DNA of 8,035 bases from JBOHHR01 sp050740975 (GTDB lineage: Bacteria; Pseudomonadota; Gammaproteobacteria; JBOHHR01), in the NCBI GenBank assembly GCA_050740975.1, contig JBOIEE010000090.1:1-8035 (forward strand). Direction: 5' to 3'. Below the pieces are notes generated by a model, which was given only the letters and a program-made list of their open reading frames with translations, was not told the origin of the DNA and searched no databases. The translations under genes and the position numbers were made by a program. Shown one piece after another: positions 1 to 7,400 of this stretch (position 1 is its first letter; each line of letters begins with the position of its first letter).

Positions 1-152
1 CCGTTATTTCCGGGGATCTCGCGGAGGTGTTCGCCCACCAGATCGGGATGTTGGGTAACGACAGGTCCATCGATGAGCCCGATCTTCAGTTCAGGGCTAC
101 CGCTGTTGCGCTCCATCAGCGCGGAGAGCTTGACCAAGTCCAAAGGGCCCAT
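1..152 (-). CDS. Subtilisin-like serine peptidase (S8 family, PatA-like), N-terminal part only
   Basis: Read from the complement, ATG at 152-150 opens 50 complete codons before the left edge. The start is set by AGGAGGG (complement of 162-168), 9 nt upstream. Residues 24-38 read IGLIDGPVVTQHPDL, the S8 motif carrying the catalytic Asp (D28), followed by an HLREIPG segment at 42-48. The His and Ser of the triad lie outside the window. There is no signal peptide or I9-type propeptide before the Asp motif, so the enzyme is probably cytoplasmic and made without a prodomain. From family knowledge, short N-termini of the form 'LMERxSGxPExxIGLIDGPV' occur in PatA-like subtilases linked to modified-peptide (cyanobactin-like) clusters. 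That pathway role is inference here. The family call is fairly secure, but substrate and intactness cannot be judged. The reading frame stays open upstream of the ATG back to a TAA at 383-381, without a good alternative start. Confidence 0.8.
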   Translation of the reverse strand, partial: MGPLDLVKLSALMERNSGSPELKIGLIDGPVVTQHPDLVGEHLREIPGNN

Positions 153-161
153 AAGGGATCG

Positions 162-168
162 CCCTCCT
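162..168 (-). promoter_or_regulatory. Ribosome binding site of the S8 peptidase gene
   Basis: The complement reads AGGAGGG, a near-perfect Shine-Dalgarno sequence 9 nt before ATG 152-150. It fixes this ATG as the start even though the frame is open further upstream. Confidence 0.75.
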
Positions 169-240
169 AGTTCTAACGGATTTCGTGCTGTGTTGGTGAC
201 GACCCGTAGTGATTGGATGATTCTCAGTTCCTCTTCATAC

Positions 241-260
241 TGTGGCTGGACAAAGCCACA
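241..260. other. Perfect stem-loop between minus-strand genes
   Basis: TGTGGCT, a 6-nt loop (GGACAA) and AGCCACA form a perfect 7-bp stem. No T-run follows on either strand, so it is not a canonical intrinsic terminator. It could still attenuate transcription or separate mRNA segments between the 122-residue gene and the peptidase gene, about 90 nt upstream of the latter's start. Confidence 0.5.
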
Positions 261-436
261 GTTATGGAATCGAGAGAACCATCCAATCTCAGAGGCAAGA
301 GTACCTGTTTTCCGTGTGGAAGTGAAGCCGCCTACCAGACTTGGGTTGCTGACCCGCAACGAGTATTCAGTTCCGACACTTTAATCGCACTTGCTAAGAT
401 CCCCTCATTCTCAATGACGAGGCTCTCGGGAATGCC

Positions 437-805
437 TCAATACTTGTTTGGAGGAACAGAGATTTTTTCAGCGCGGGTTGCCCCCATGACTTCAATACCT
501 TGGGTGCCTATCGTGCCGTTTAGAGCAAGGGTAGCAATGTATGGAGCTGTTGGGGCCGCGAGTCCGATCCCCCCTGGCAGACATCCAATCACCTCGATCC
601 CCCAATATTCTGGCTGTCTAACATACACCAGCGGGCTAAGATTAACTTCCATGTTCAAATACGGCTTATTCCCTCTGACGATTAAAATATAGGTTCCGCT
701 AACTATGCCAGGACGAACCTCTGCCTCGTTAAAATCAATCAATCGACATGAAGAAGGTTGCGGCAGGGCTTCGAATTCACGTAGTTGCAGCTCGGATTCA
801 GTCAT
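437..805 (-). CDS. Hypothetical protein of 122 residues upstream of the S8 peptidase
   Basis: I do not recognise this protein. The start is ATG 805-803, chosen because AAGGAG (complement of 814-819) lies 8 nt upstream; the longer reading from 829 lacks such a site. The stop is TGA at 439-437. The first ~18 residues (MTESELQLREFEALPQPS) are polar and probably helical. The rest alternates hydrophobic and small residues in short runs (TYILIVRG, LNMEVNLSPLVYVRQ, WGIEVIG, IATLALNGTIG, GIEVMGATRAEKI), suggesting a small all-beta domain. A CLPGGIGL segment sits near residue 76. There are two cysteines, no signal peptide and no membrane helix. It is probably co-transcribed with the downstream PatA-like peptidase and might be its partner or substrate, but that rests only on position. 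Confidence 0.68.
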   Translation of the reverse strand: MTESELQLREFEALPQPSSCRLIDFNEAEVRPGIVSGTYILIVRGNKPYLNMEVNLSPLVYVRQPEYWGIEVIGCLPGGIGLAAPTAPYIATLALNGTIGTQGIEVMGATRAEKISVPPNKY

Positions 806-813
806 TTTTATGT

Positions 814-819
814 CTCCTT
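814..819 (-). promoter_or_regulatory. Ribosome binding site of the 122-residue gene
   Basis: The complement reads AAGGAG, 8 nt before ATG 805-803. This decides the start against the in-frame ATG at 829, which has no comparable site and would place this sequence inside the coding region. Confidence 0.7.
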
Positions 820-965
820 GATTGTGCATCAGCGAAGTGTGGGATTAGTTGGGATACTCCTTCAGCACCTTTCTGAAGATTAACTTTCGGTGCCTTACTC
901 ACAAATTCGAGATTGGAGCAATGGGGCGTATAAGGAAAATAAACGCCCTGTTTCTTCGCGCAGAT

Positions 966-994
966 AAGGTACTGCTGGACCTGTAAGTTGTCAA
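966..994 (-). promoter_or_regulatory. Possible promoter for the left minus-strand genes
   Basis: On the minus strand TTGACA (complement of 989-994, a perfect -35) is followed after 17 nt by TACCTT (complement of 966-971), a weak -10 matching three of six consensus bases. Transcription from here would leave a leader of roughly 150 nt before ATG 805. The -35 and spacing are good; the weak -10 keeps confidence low. Confidence 0.25.
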
Positions 995-1133
995 TCACGT
1001 GCGGTCTCGATCACAACGTAGCGAGGATCTTGACAATCACGGGAGGCGATGGCAACGGGAGCTCACTGAACCTGCAAAAACGCTGGGTTTGTCTTTCTCG
1101 GCAGAAGCACGTAATTTTTCGGCAAAAGCCGGA

Positions 1134-1670
1134 TCACGGCTGCTTGGGTGGTTCGGAATTTTCGATCGGTGTCGGCACGGTTTCGGGCTCGGGCGTTTCT
1201 TTATCGCGCACTAAAGCCTTGGCTTGTTCGATCTTCAACTTGTCCCAAGCCGCGATCACGGCTTTGAGCTGCTCCACCGTGGACTGGGCCGGTTCCTCTT
1301 TCTTCTGCTCTTGTTTCTCACCCTGCTCAACCAGAGATCCCAAGAATTCCTCCGACTCCGCGATCTCCTTGAGCTTTTGGACCAGCTCCCTAACTCCGCC
1401 GATAGCGTCGCTAGCCTCCGGCAAGGACAAACCAAAAGCCTCCGCCCGCAAGCGCTCACGCTGCCAATCGGGCACCTGGGTTCTCGTATCGTCAACGATT
1501 TTGCCTTTTTCCACGACGATCACGCGCGGCCCATGCCCCACCCCCCGATACCAGCTCGGCGGCTTACCGGAAAGCTGGGTGGAGCCCGACTCGGCGTTTA
1601 CCCATTGATACATGCGCGCTTGGGAGAGCGGCGCTAGTAACAGCAGAATCAACAACAGCCCGTATCTCAT
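1134..1670 (-). CDS. DUF4124-like secreted protein, 178 residues
   Basis: The protein begins with a clear Sec signal peptide: an Arg, a leucine-rich core at residues 5-12 and an SQA cleavage site ending near residue 18. The mature start (RMYQWVNAESGSTQLSGKPP, residues 19-38) matches the DUF4124 pattern of a Tyr-x-Trp-Val strand followed by a Ser-x-Lys-Pro-Pro turn. This small beta domain is common in periplasmic or cell-envelope proteins of Proteobacteria. The remainder, about residues 90-150, is charged and probably helical (Glu, Lys and Gln rich), and the C-terminus is Pro/Glu rich and likely disordered. The biochemical role of the family is not known to me. It is transcribed divergently from the repair operon with 86 bases between starts. 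The Shine-Dalgarno is weak (GGGG about 7 nt upstream). No sign of damage. Confidence 0.85.
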   Translation of the reverse strand: MRYGLLLILLLLAPLSQARMYQWVNAESGSTQLSGKPPSWYRGVGHGPRVIVVEKGKIVDDTRTQVPDWQRERLRAEAFGLSLPEASDAIGGVRELVQKLKEIAESEEFLGSLVEQGEKQEQKKEEPAQSTVEQLKAVIAAWDKLKIEQAKALVRDKETPEPETVPTPIENSEPPKQP

Positions 1671-1699
1671 AACGCTACCCCGCAGCTAAGGCACTAATC

Positions 1700-1710
1700 G
1701 CTATAATAGC
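1700..1710. promoter_or_regulatory. Palindromic -10 box in the divergent intergenic region
   Basis: GCTATAATAGC is a perfect odd palindrome. On the plus strand it contains TATAAT (1702-1707), 49 nt before the repair operon ATG. On the minus strand it contains TATTAT (1709-1704), 33 nt before the DUF4124 ATG. No good -35 hexamer stands 16-18 nt away on either strand, so activity may be weak or activator-dependent. It is the only plausible shared promoter core in the 86-base gap. Confidence 0.4.
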
Positions 1711-1756
1711 AAATACTTGGCTGGGCCGGCCTGGACACGCGCAAGAACACGCTACC

Positions 1757-4417
1757 ATGTACGAAACGCTAAGCGCCCTTCAGGACGGCGCTACCGTTAT
1801 TACGCCCACCCGCCGGCTGGCGCGCACGCTGCGACGCCAGTATGACCGCTGGCAGGCGCAACAAGGTCGGCGTGCTTGGGCCAGCGCCAGCGTTTGGCAG
1901 TGGTCGGATTGGCTGGAGCAGCTTTGGCTCTCGATGCATCTGGCCGACGAGAGTCCGATGCTCCTGAATCGATTACAAGAACAAACGCTGTGGGAGCAGG
2001 TGATCCGCGACACACCCGAAGCGCGAGAGCTGCTCGCCCCCAGCGATATCGCCCGTGCCGCCCATACGGCCTGGCAGGTGGTACATGCCTTCGAGATCCC
2101 TCTTGGATCCCCCGAGTGGCGGCTCAACCCGGATTCATGGGCGTTCGCCGTTTGGAGCCAACGATACGCATCGGCCTCAGCCGAGGGGCGTTTTCTGGAT
2201 CATGCCCGATTGCCTGCGGTGATCGCAGAGCGGATCCCGGAGGGCATTTTCCCAGTACCGCCGGCGGTTTTATGCGTGGGCTTCGATGACTTGGATAAGC
2301 AACAGCAGCGTGTGCTGCAGAGCCTGCGGGCTAATGGCTGCGTGCTCCTGAAAAGCGCGCCTCTGGATCACGGGAAGCATGCCGTGCGTGCCGCATTCGC
2401 CGATCCCTATGAAGAAATCACCGCGGCTGCCGTTTGGATCAGGAATCGGCTTCAGCGTTGCTCGGAGCAGGGGATCGGCGTTGCGGTCGCGGATTTGGAC
2501 AACTACCGCCCTCTGATCCGTTCGTGCTTTGAAGACATTTTGGACCCCGGAGCGGTTTTTCCGGAGGCCTTCGGTGAAGCATCCTGCTTTGATATGCCTC
2601 TGGGATACAAGCTGGCCGACTACCCGTTGGTTCAAACCGCCCTGCAGGTGTTGGCCCTGATCCATGAGCCCCAAACGCTGGCGCAAGTGGGATCATTGCT
2701 GCGATCGCCGCACATCGGCGGTGCTGAAGGCGAAATGACCCAGCGCGCCCTGCTCGACCGAGAGTTGCTTAAAAGCGAGCAACCAGTGGTCACCCTGGAT
2801 AGGGTTCGCTGTCTCGCCGGGGGCAAACAAACGCAAGCCTACCACTGCCCTGTATTGGGACAGCTCCTAGAGCACCTGCAACAGCAGGCAAGCCGCATGC
2901 TTATACGCCAATCCGCGGCGGCTTGGGCAATGACCTTCTCCCAGCTCGTGCAGCGTATGGGATGGCCGGGTGAACGCCCCCTGAGCAGCGAAGAATACCA
3001 AACGGCCCAGGCCTGGGATAACTTGCTGCAGGAGTTTGCCTCTTTATCCTGCGTGTTGCCCGAGCTTACTTATGGTAAGGCTTGGCAACAGTTGCACCAC
3101 GCCGCCAGGGACCGCGCCTATCAAGCGGAGGCCCCAGAGGTGCCGATCCAGATCATGGACATCGACGAGATCTATGGAATGCGTTTTGACGCTGTTTGGG
3201 TTATGGGTTTGCACGCTGAACGCTGGCCGCCCGCGGTAGAGCCCATGCCGTTTATCCCTAGGCCCTTGCAATACCAGGCAGGGATCCCGGAGGTGAGCGC
3301 GGATCAGGTGCTGGCGAGAGCGATAGCCACCACCGAACGCGTGATTGGGTGTGCGCCCGAGGTGGTGCTGAGCTGCCCGCAGCGGGAGGGCGACCGGCGT
3401 CTTGCGGCGAGTCCTCTGATCAATTGTGTACCGGCGACCGACGCCAAAGAACTTCTCAATCCCTGGCCCGAAGCTTACGCACGGCAGATTTGGCGCAGTG
3501 CACGTCTGGACCACCTCATTGATAGCAGCGCACCGCCGCTCGCCCTCAACATGCGGACGCGCGGAGGGGCAAGTGTTATCAGGGAACAAGCCCGCTGCCC
3601 CTTTCGGGCTTTTGCTCTGTACCGGCTCGGCGCTCGGTCTTTAGGAGAAGGCGTGCCTGGCTTAGATCGCGCGCAACGGGGCGCTCTGGTACACCGCGTG
3701 TTACAGGATCTCTGGTCCACGCTTGGATCCCAGGCGGCGCTGCAGCCTATTTCGGAACCGGCGCTCACTAAGCTTACGCGTGAGGTCGTTAAACGGGCCC
3801 TCGAAGGTGCAGGGCTCGGCGACCGATTCGGCAAGTTGGAGGGAGAACGCCTGATCGCCCTTACCGAAGAATGGATCGAGGTGGAACGTGCTCGCGCGCC
3901 TTTCGAGGTGTTGGCTACCGAAGCGAAGCGCGAATTCACCATTGGCGGTTTGACCCTCGAGCTGCATATCGATCGCATAGACCGCTTGAGCGACGGCCAT
4001 CTTGCGGTGATCGATTATAAGACCGGGGATGCGACCGTCGATGCGTGGTTTGAGGAAAGGCCGGAAGAACCTCAGTTGCCTTTATATGCATTGGTGCTCG
4101 GGGATGATTGCGCCATGCTTGCCTTCGCCAAGCTGAAACGAGGCCAGTGCGGTTACCAAGGACTGTGTGCCGCGCAAGAGGCGGGTCCCGGGTTGGCCGT
4201 TGTTCAGGGATCGAAATGGGCAAACCGGCATCCGAGCTGGGAAGCGCTGCTTGCGACCTGGCGCGCCCACATCGAACGCTTGGCCGAGGAGTTTCGCTTA
4301 GGCGACGCCCGGGTCGCCCCCAAGAATGCGCCCGAAACTTGCCGTACCTGCGCTTTGCCGGGGTTTTGCCGCATCGCCGAGATCAACGCCGCAGATCCAC
4401 AAAGCGGTAATGACTGA
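1757..4417 (+). CDS. AddB-like PD-(D/E)XK nuclease subunit ('probable DNA repair protein' family)
   Basis: This 886-residue protein is the probable nuclease/scaffold partner of the downstream helicase in recombinational repair. Residues 1-600 are a degenerate SF1-helicase-like part: the N-terminus (TVITPTRRLARTLRRQY, 13-29) has no Walker A lysine motif. A conserved family block at 467-491 runs from MDIDEIYG to GLHAERWP. The C-terminal nuclease has His646 (LVHR), Asp739 (HIDRID), Asp753 and Lys755 (VIDYKTG), and Gln773...Tyr777 (QLPLY). These correspond in order to E. coli RecB His956, Asp1067, Asp1080 and Lys1082, plus the QxxxY motif. Cys614 with Cys862, Cys865 and Cys871 (CX2CX5C) reproduces the Fe-S ligand spacing of B. 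subtilis AddB. All key residues are intact. I recall the family as TIGR03623-type, shorter than Firmicute AddB, so I do not assign the addB symbol. The ribosome binding site is poor; the start is supported by the typical N-terminus. Confidence 0.95.
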   Translation: MYETLSALQDGATVITPTRRLARTLRRQYDRWQAQQGRRAWASASVWQWSDWLEQLWLSMHLADESPMLLNRLQEQTLWEQVIRDTPEARELLAPSDIARAAHTAWQVVHAFEIPLGSPEWRLNPDSWAFAVWSQRYASASAEGRFLDHARLPAVIAERIPEGIFPVPPAVLCVGFDDLDKQQQRVLQSLRANGCVLLKSAPLDHGKHAVRAAFADPYEEITAAAVWIRNRLQRCSEQGIGVAVADLDNYRPLIRSCFEDILDPGAVFPEAFGEASCFDMPLGYKLADYPLVQTALQVLALIHEPQTLAQVGSLLRSPHIGGAEGEMTQRALLDRELLKSEQPVVTLDRVRCLAGGKQTQAYHCPVLGQLLEHLQQQASRMLIRQSAAAWAMTFSQLVQRMGWPGERPLSSEEYQTAQAWDNLLQEFASLSCVLPELTYGKAWQQLHHAARDRAYQAEAPEVPIQIMDIDEIYGMRFDAVWVMGLHAERWPPAVEPMPFIPRPLQYQAGIPEVSADQVLARAIATTERVIGCAPEVVLSCPQREGDRRLAASPLINCVPATDAKELLNPWPEAYARQIWRSARLDHLIDSSAPPLALNMRTRGGASVIREQARCPFRAFALYRLGARSLGEGVPGLDRAQRGALVHRVLQDLWSTLGSQAALQPISEPALTKLTREVVKRALEGAGLGDRFGKLEGERLIALTEEWIEVERARAPFEVLATEAKREFTIGGLTLELHIDRIDRLSDGHLAVIDYKTGDATVDAWFEERPEEPQLPLYALVLGDDCAMLAFAKLKRGQCGYQGLCAAQEAGPGLAVVQGSKWANRHPSWEALLATWRAHIERLAEEFRLGDARVAPKNAPETCRTCALPGFCRIAEINAADPQSGND

Positions 4418-7400
4418 GCTCCCGCCCGACGCCGACCAACGATCTTTAGCCCTGGCGCCCGCGACTTCGTTTATCGTCCGTGCCCCGGCCGGTTCCGGCA
4501 AGACCGAGCTGCTCACCCAGCGTTTCCTGTCTTTGCTCGGCCATGTGCAGCATCCGGAAGAGATCTTGGCCATCACCTTCACCCAAAAGGCGGCGGCGGA
4601 AATGCGCGTCCGGATCTGCGATGCGCTCGACGATGCCCGAACGCCAGCGGGGCCTGGCGAAACTTACGTCGAACAGCGCCGAAGGTTAGCCACACGGGTA
4701 TTGCAACGGGATAGGGAGCTTGGCTGGGAGCTGCAGCGAAATCCGAATCGCTTAAGGATACAGACCATAGACGCGCTCTGTGCCTGGCTCACGCGGCGCT
4801 TGCCGATCCTTTCCGACTTTGGCATGCAAGCGCAAATTCTGGAGGATGCGGATGCCCTTTATCGCGCCGCCGCGCGCAACACCTTGGCCGAGCTCGAGTC
4901 GGGAGAAGCTTGGTCTGAGCCTATTGCCAAGCTGCTGCAACACCTGGACAACGATTTGCCGCGCCTCGAAGACCTGCTCACGGAAATGCTCGGCCGGCGT
5001 GATCAATGGATCCGTCATCTCGGGGCCGGATCGGAGCGCGCCATGCTGGAGGAAGGCCTCCAAGAAGAGATCTGCTCAGCCTTGCGAAGAGCAAGCGCGG
5101 CGGTACCACTGGGGAGCGAGGTCGCTATCGTGGAATTGGCCCAGTACGGGGCTGCAAATCTGCAATCCCGTGATCCGCCTGTTCCCATCGCCGCCTGTGT
5201 TGGGCTCACCGAGCTGCCACCCGCGGAAACCGAAGCGCTTCCCAGGTGGCGTGGCATTGCCGCCCTGCTGCTCACCAAGAAAGGGAAATGGAGGCGGAGG
5301 GTTGGGAGCCCGAATGGTTTTCCAACACCTCGCTTTGGTACTGAGGCCGACAAACAACGTGCCCGCATGATGAACGGCAAAATGAGCGCGTTGCTGGAAG
5401 ATCTCGCAGCACAGGCTGAGCCTTTGAGGGTCGCGCTAGCTGCGTTAAGGGAGTTACCGCCGCCCGCTTATTCCGATAGCCAATGGATGACGACCCAGTG
5501 CTTGTTCGACTTGCTGCGGCTGGGTCTGGCGCATCTCGCACTGGTGTTTGGGGAGCAAAAAAACGTTGATTTTCCGCAGCTCGCTTTGGCGGCCCTCAAG
5601 GCGCTGGGAGAGTCCGAGGCGCCCACGGATCTTGCGCTGGCCTTGGATCACCGCATCAGCCATCTGCTGGTGGACGAATTTCAAGATACCTCGTACAGCC
5701 AGTTTGATCTACTTAAGCGCCTGACTGCGGGATGGGAGAGCGGGGATGGGCGGACCTTGTTCCTGGTCGGCGATCCGATGCAGTCGATCTATCGCTTTCG
5801 GGAGGCTGAGATCGGCTTATTCCTCAACGCTTGGGAGCAGCAGCGCTTGGGCCAAGTATCCTTGGTGCCGCTCGAGCTCTCGGCGAACTTCCGTTCCAGC
5901 CAAGGCATCGTGAATTGGGTCAACCAGTGTTTCGATCAGGTCATGGCCGCCAACGACCTCGCCGATGATGCGCCCGTGCCCTACACCCCCAGCGTAACTA
6001 CGCACTTTTTAGAGGACGAAGCAGTCAGCATCCACCCGTTTTTTGATAATGACCAGTGGGGAGAAGCTCAAAGGGTGGTTACTCTGGTTAAGGAGGCCCG
6101 CGAGCGCAATGAAAGCGTCGCGGTGCTCGCACGCACACGCCTGCACCTGCGCCAGGTGGTAGCCTCCCTGAACGCGGCGGGCCTGCGCTATCAAGCCACG
6201 GAAATCGCCGCCCTGGCAGACCGTCCCGTGATTCAAGATTTAACGGCGTTGACCCTAGCCTTGTTGCACCCGGCGGATCGGATCGCTTGGCTGTCCGTGC
6301 TAAGAGCGCCTTGGTGTGGTTTGAGCCTCGCCGATCTGCACGCCTTGGCGGCTCACGACCACCGGCGATGCCTGTGGGATCTGCTCTGCGAATCGGAGCT
6401 TCAATCGCTTATCAGCGCCGACGGCCAAGAACGGCTGCGGCGCTTGCAGGTGGTGTTCCAAGCCGCTTTGGCCAAACGGCGCAGGGGTTCTTTGCGGCGC
6501 TGGGTGCAGGGGACCTGGCTGGCTCTGGGTGGCCCGGCCTGCATCACCGAAGAAACCGATTTTCTCAATGTGCGCGCATTTTTCGAAAAGTTGGATGCCC
6601 TGGAGCAAGGTGCGGATTTGCTGGAGTGGCAGCGGCTGGGGACCCTTGTTGCCGCCGCTTTCGCCGCTCCCGATAGCCAAGCCGATCCGATGCTACAGCT
6701 CATGACGATCCACAAAGCCAAGGGCCTCGAGTTCGATACCGTGATCGTTCCCGGTCTAGGCCGCAGCACGCGCGCGGATCAGGAACGGTTACTGTTGTGG
6801 ATGGAACGCCCGCGGGCCAGCGGCCGCAACGATCTGCTGCTCGCCCTGCTCCCGGAAATGCCGGGCAATGGTAAACAGGAGATCTACCGCTATCTGCAAC
6901 GCCTGACGCGCGCACAGACGCTGGCCGAGCAAAAGCGGTTGTTGTACGTAGCCGTTACCCGAGCCCGGCGACAGCTCCATTTGCTGGGCCGTGTGGCGAC
7001 CCGCGCCGTTCTCGATCAGCTCGAGCCCCAGTGCCCCCGGCCTGGTACGCTGCTGCATGATCTGTGGCCCATGGTTGAAACGCAATTTCGCCAGTCTTTG
7101 AATGTACGCGGTCCCGAGGCAGAACCGATTTTGCGCTCCGATCCCCTACAGCGTGTGAGGCGCCTCAGTCTCGACTGGGCCCTACCGCCACCGCCCGCGC
7201 CCATCCCGGGATCACGGCAGAGCGCGATCCATGTCGAGGGTAGCATCGAGTTCCACTGGGCGGGAAGCACTGCTCGGCACGTGGGAACCGTGGTGCACCG
7301 TTTCCTGCAGCTCATCGCGGCGCAAGGACCACGCGCTTGGGGCATTCATTCGCGCCGGATACAGATCGCCCGATCGCTGACAACCCTGGGAGTTCCGGAC

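Larger units (their letters stand above)
153..436. other. Gap between two minus-strand genes; no supported gene
   Basis: This 284-base stretch separates the stop of the 122-residue gene from the S8 peptidase start. It holds the peptidase ribosome binding site (162-168) and a perfect 7-bp stem-loop (241-260). Several frames are open over parts of it. On the minus strand, the peptidase frame is open for 76 codons from 380 but has only weak start candidates, such as TTG at 359-357 with no Shine-Dalgarno. No frame gives a product I recognise. Composition is moderate (43% GC in the line 361-420). It may be untranslated leader or a remnant of an older insertion. Confidence 0.5.
806..1133. other. 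Intergenic region without a convincing gene
   Basis: These 328 bases lie between two minus-strand genes. A 66-codon minus-strand frame (998-798, GTG start, ending in an 8-nt overlap with the next ATG) is present. It has no clear Shine-Dalgarno, no recognisable motif and unbiased third codon positions, so I do not call it a gene. A possible minus-strand promoter lies at 966-994. A small CGGC-AAAA-GCCG hairpin at 1120-1131 sits just past the DUF4124 stop, without a T-run after it. Otherwise I see nothing. Confidence 0.5.

Noticed and set aside
73..692. Plus-strand frames 73-384 and 213-692
   Set aside because: They lie opposite genes or leaders that have strong ribosome binding sites, have no start signals of their own and give no recognisable domain.
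798..998. 66-codon minus-strand frame with GTG start, ending in an 8-nt overlap with the 122-residue gene
   Set aside because: No clear Shine-Dalgarno, no recognisable motif and unbiased third codon positions. Its start also overlaps the only good -35 candidate.
988..1637. Plus-strand frames of 71-206 codons across the DUF4124 gene
   Set aside because: Shadows of the minus-strand gene, which has a signal peptide and DUF4124 motif.
2701..2708. GCGATCGC palindrome (HIP1-like)
   Set aside because: One occurrence in a GATC-rich coding region is not evidence of the cyanobacterial repeat.
4326..4409. 28-residue N-terminal extension of the helicase
   Set aside because: It is encoded within the AddB-like gene's Cys-motif region. 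ATG 4410 places the Q-motif and Walker A at normal distances from the start.
5666..5673. GCTGGTGG, the E. coli Chi octamer, inside the helicase gene
   Set aside because: It falls in the codons for the conserved Leu-Val-Asp of Walker B and is a single occurrence noticed by eye. AddAB-type enzymes elsewhere use other sequences.
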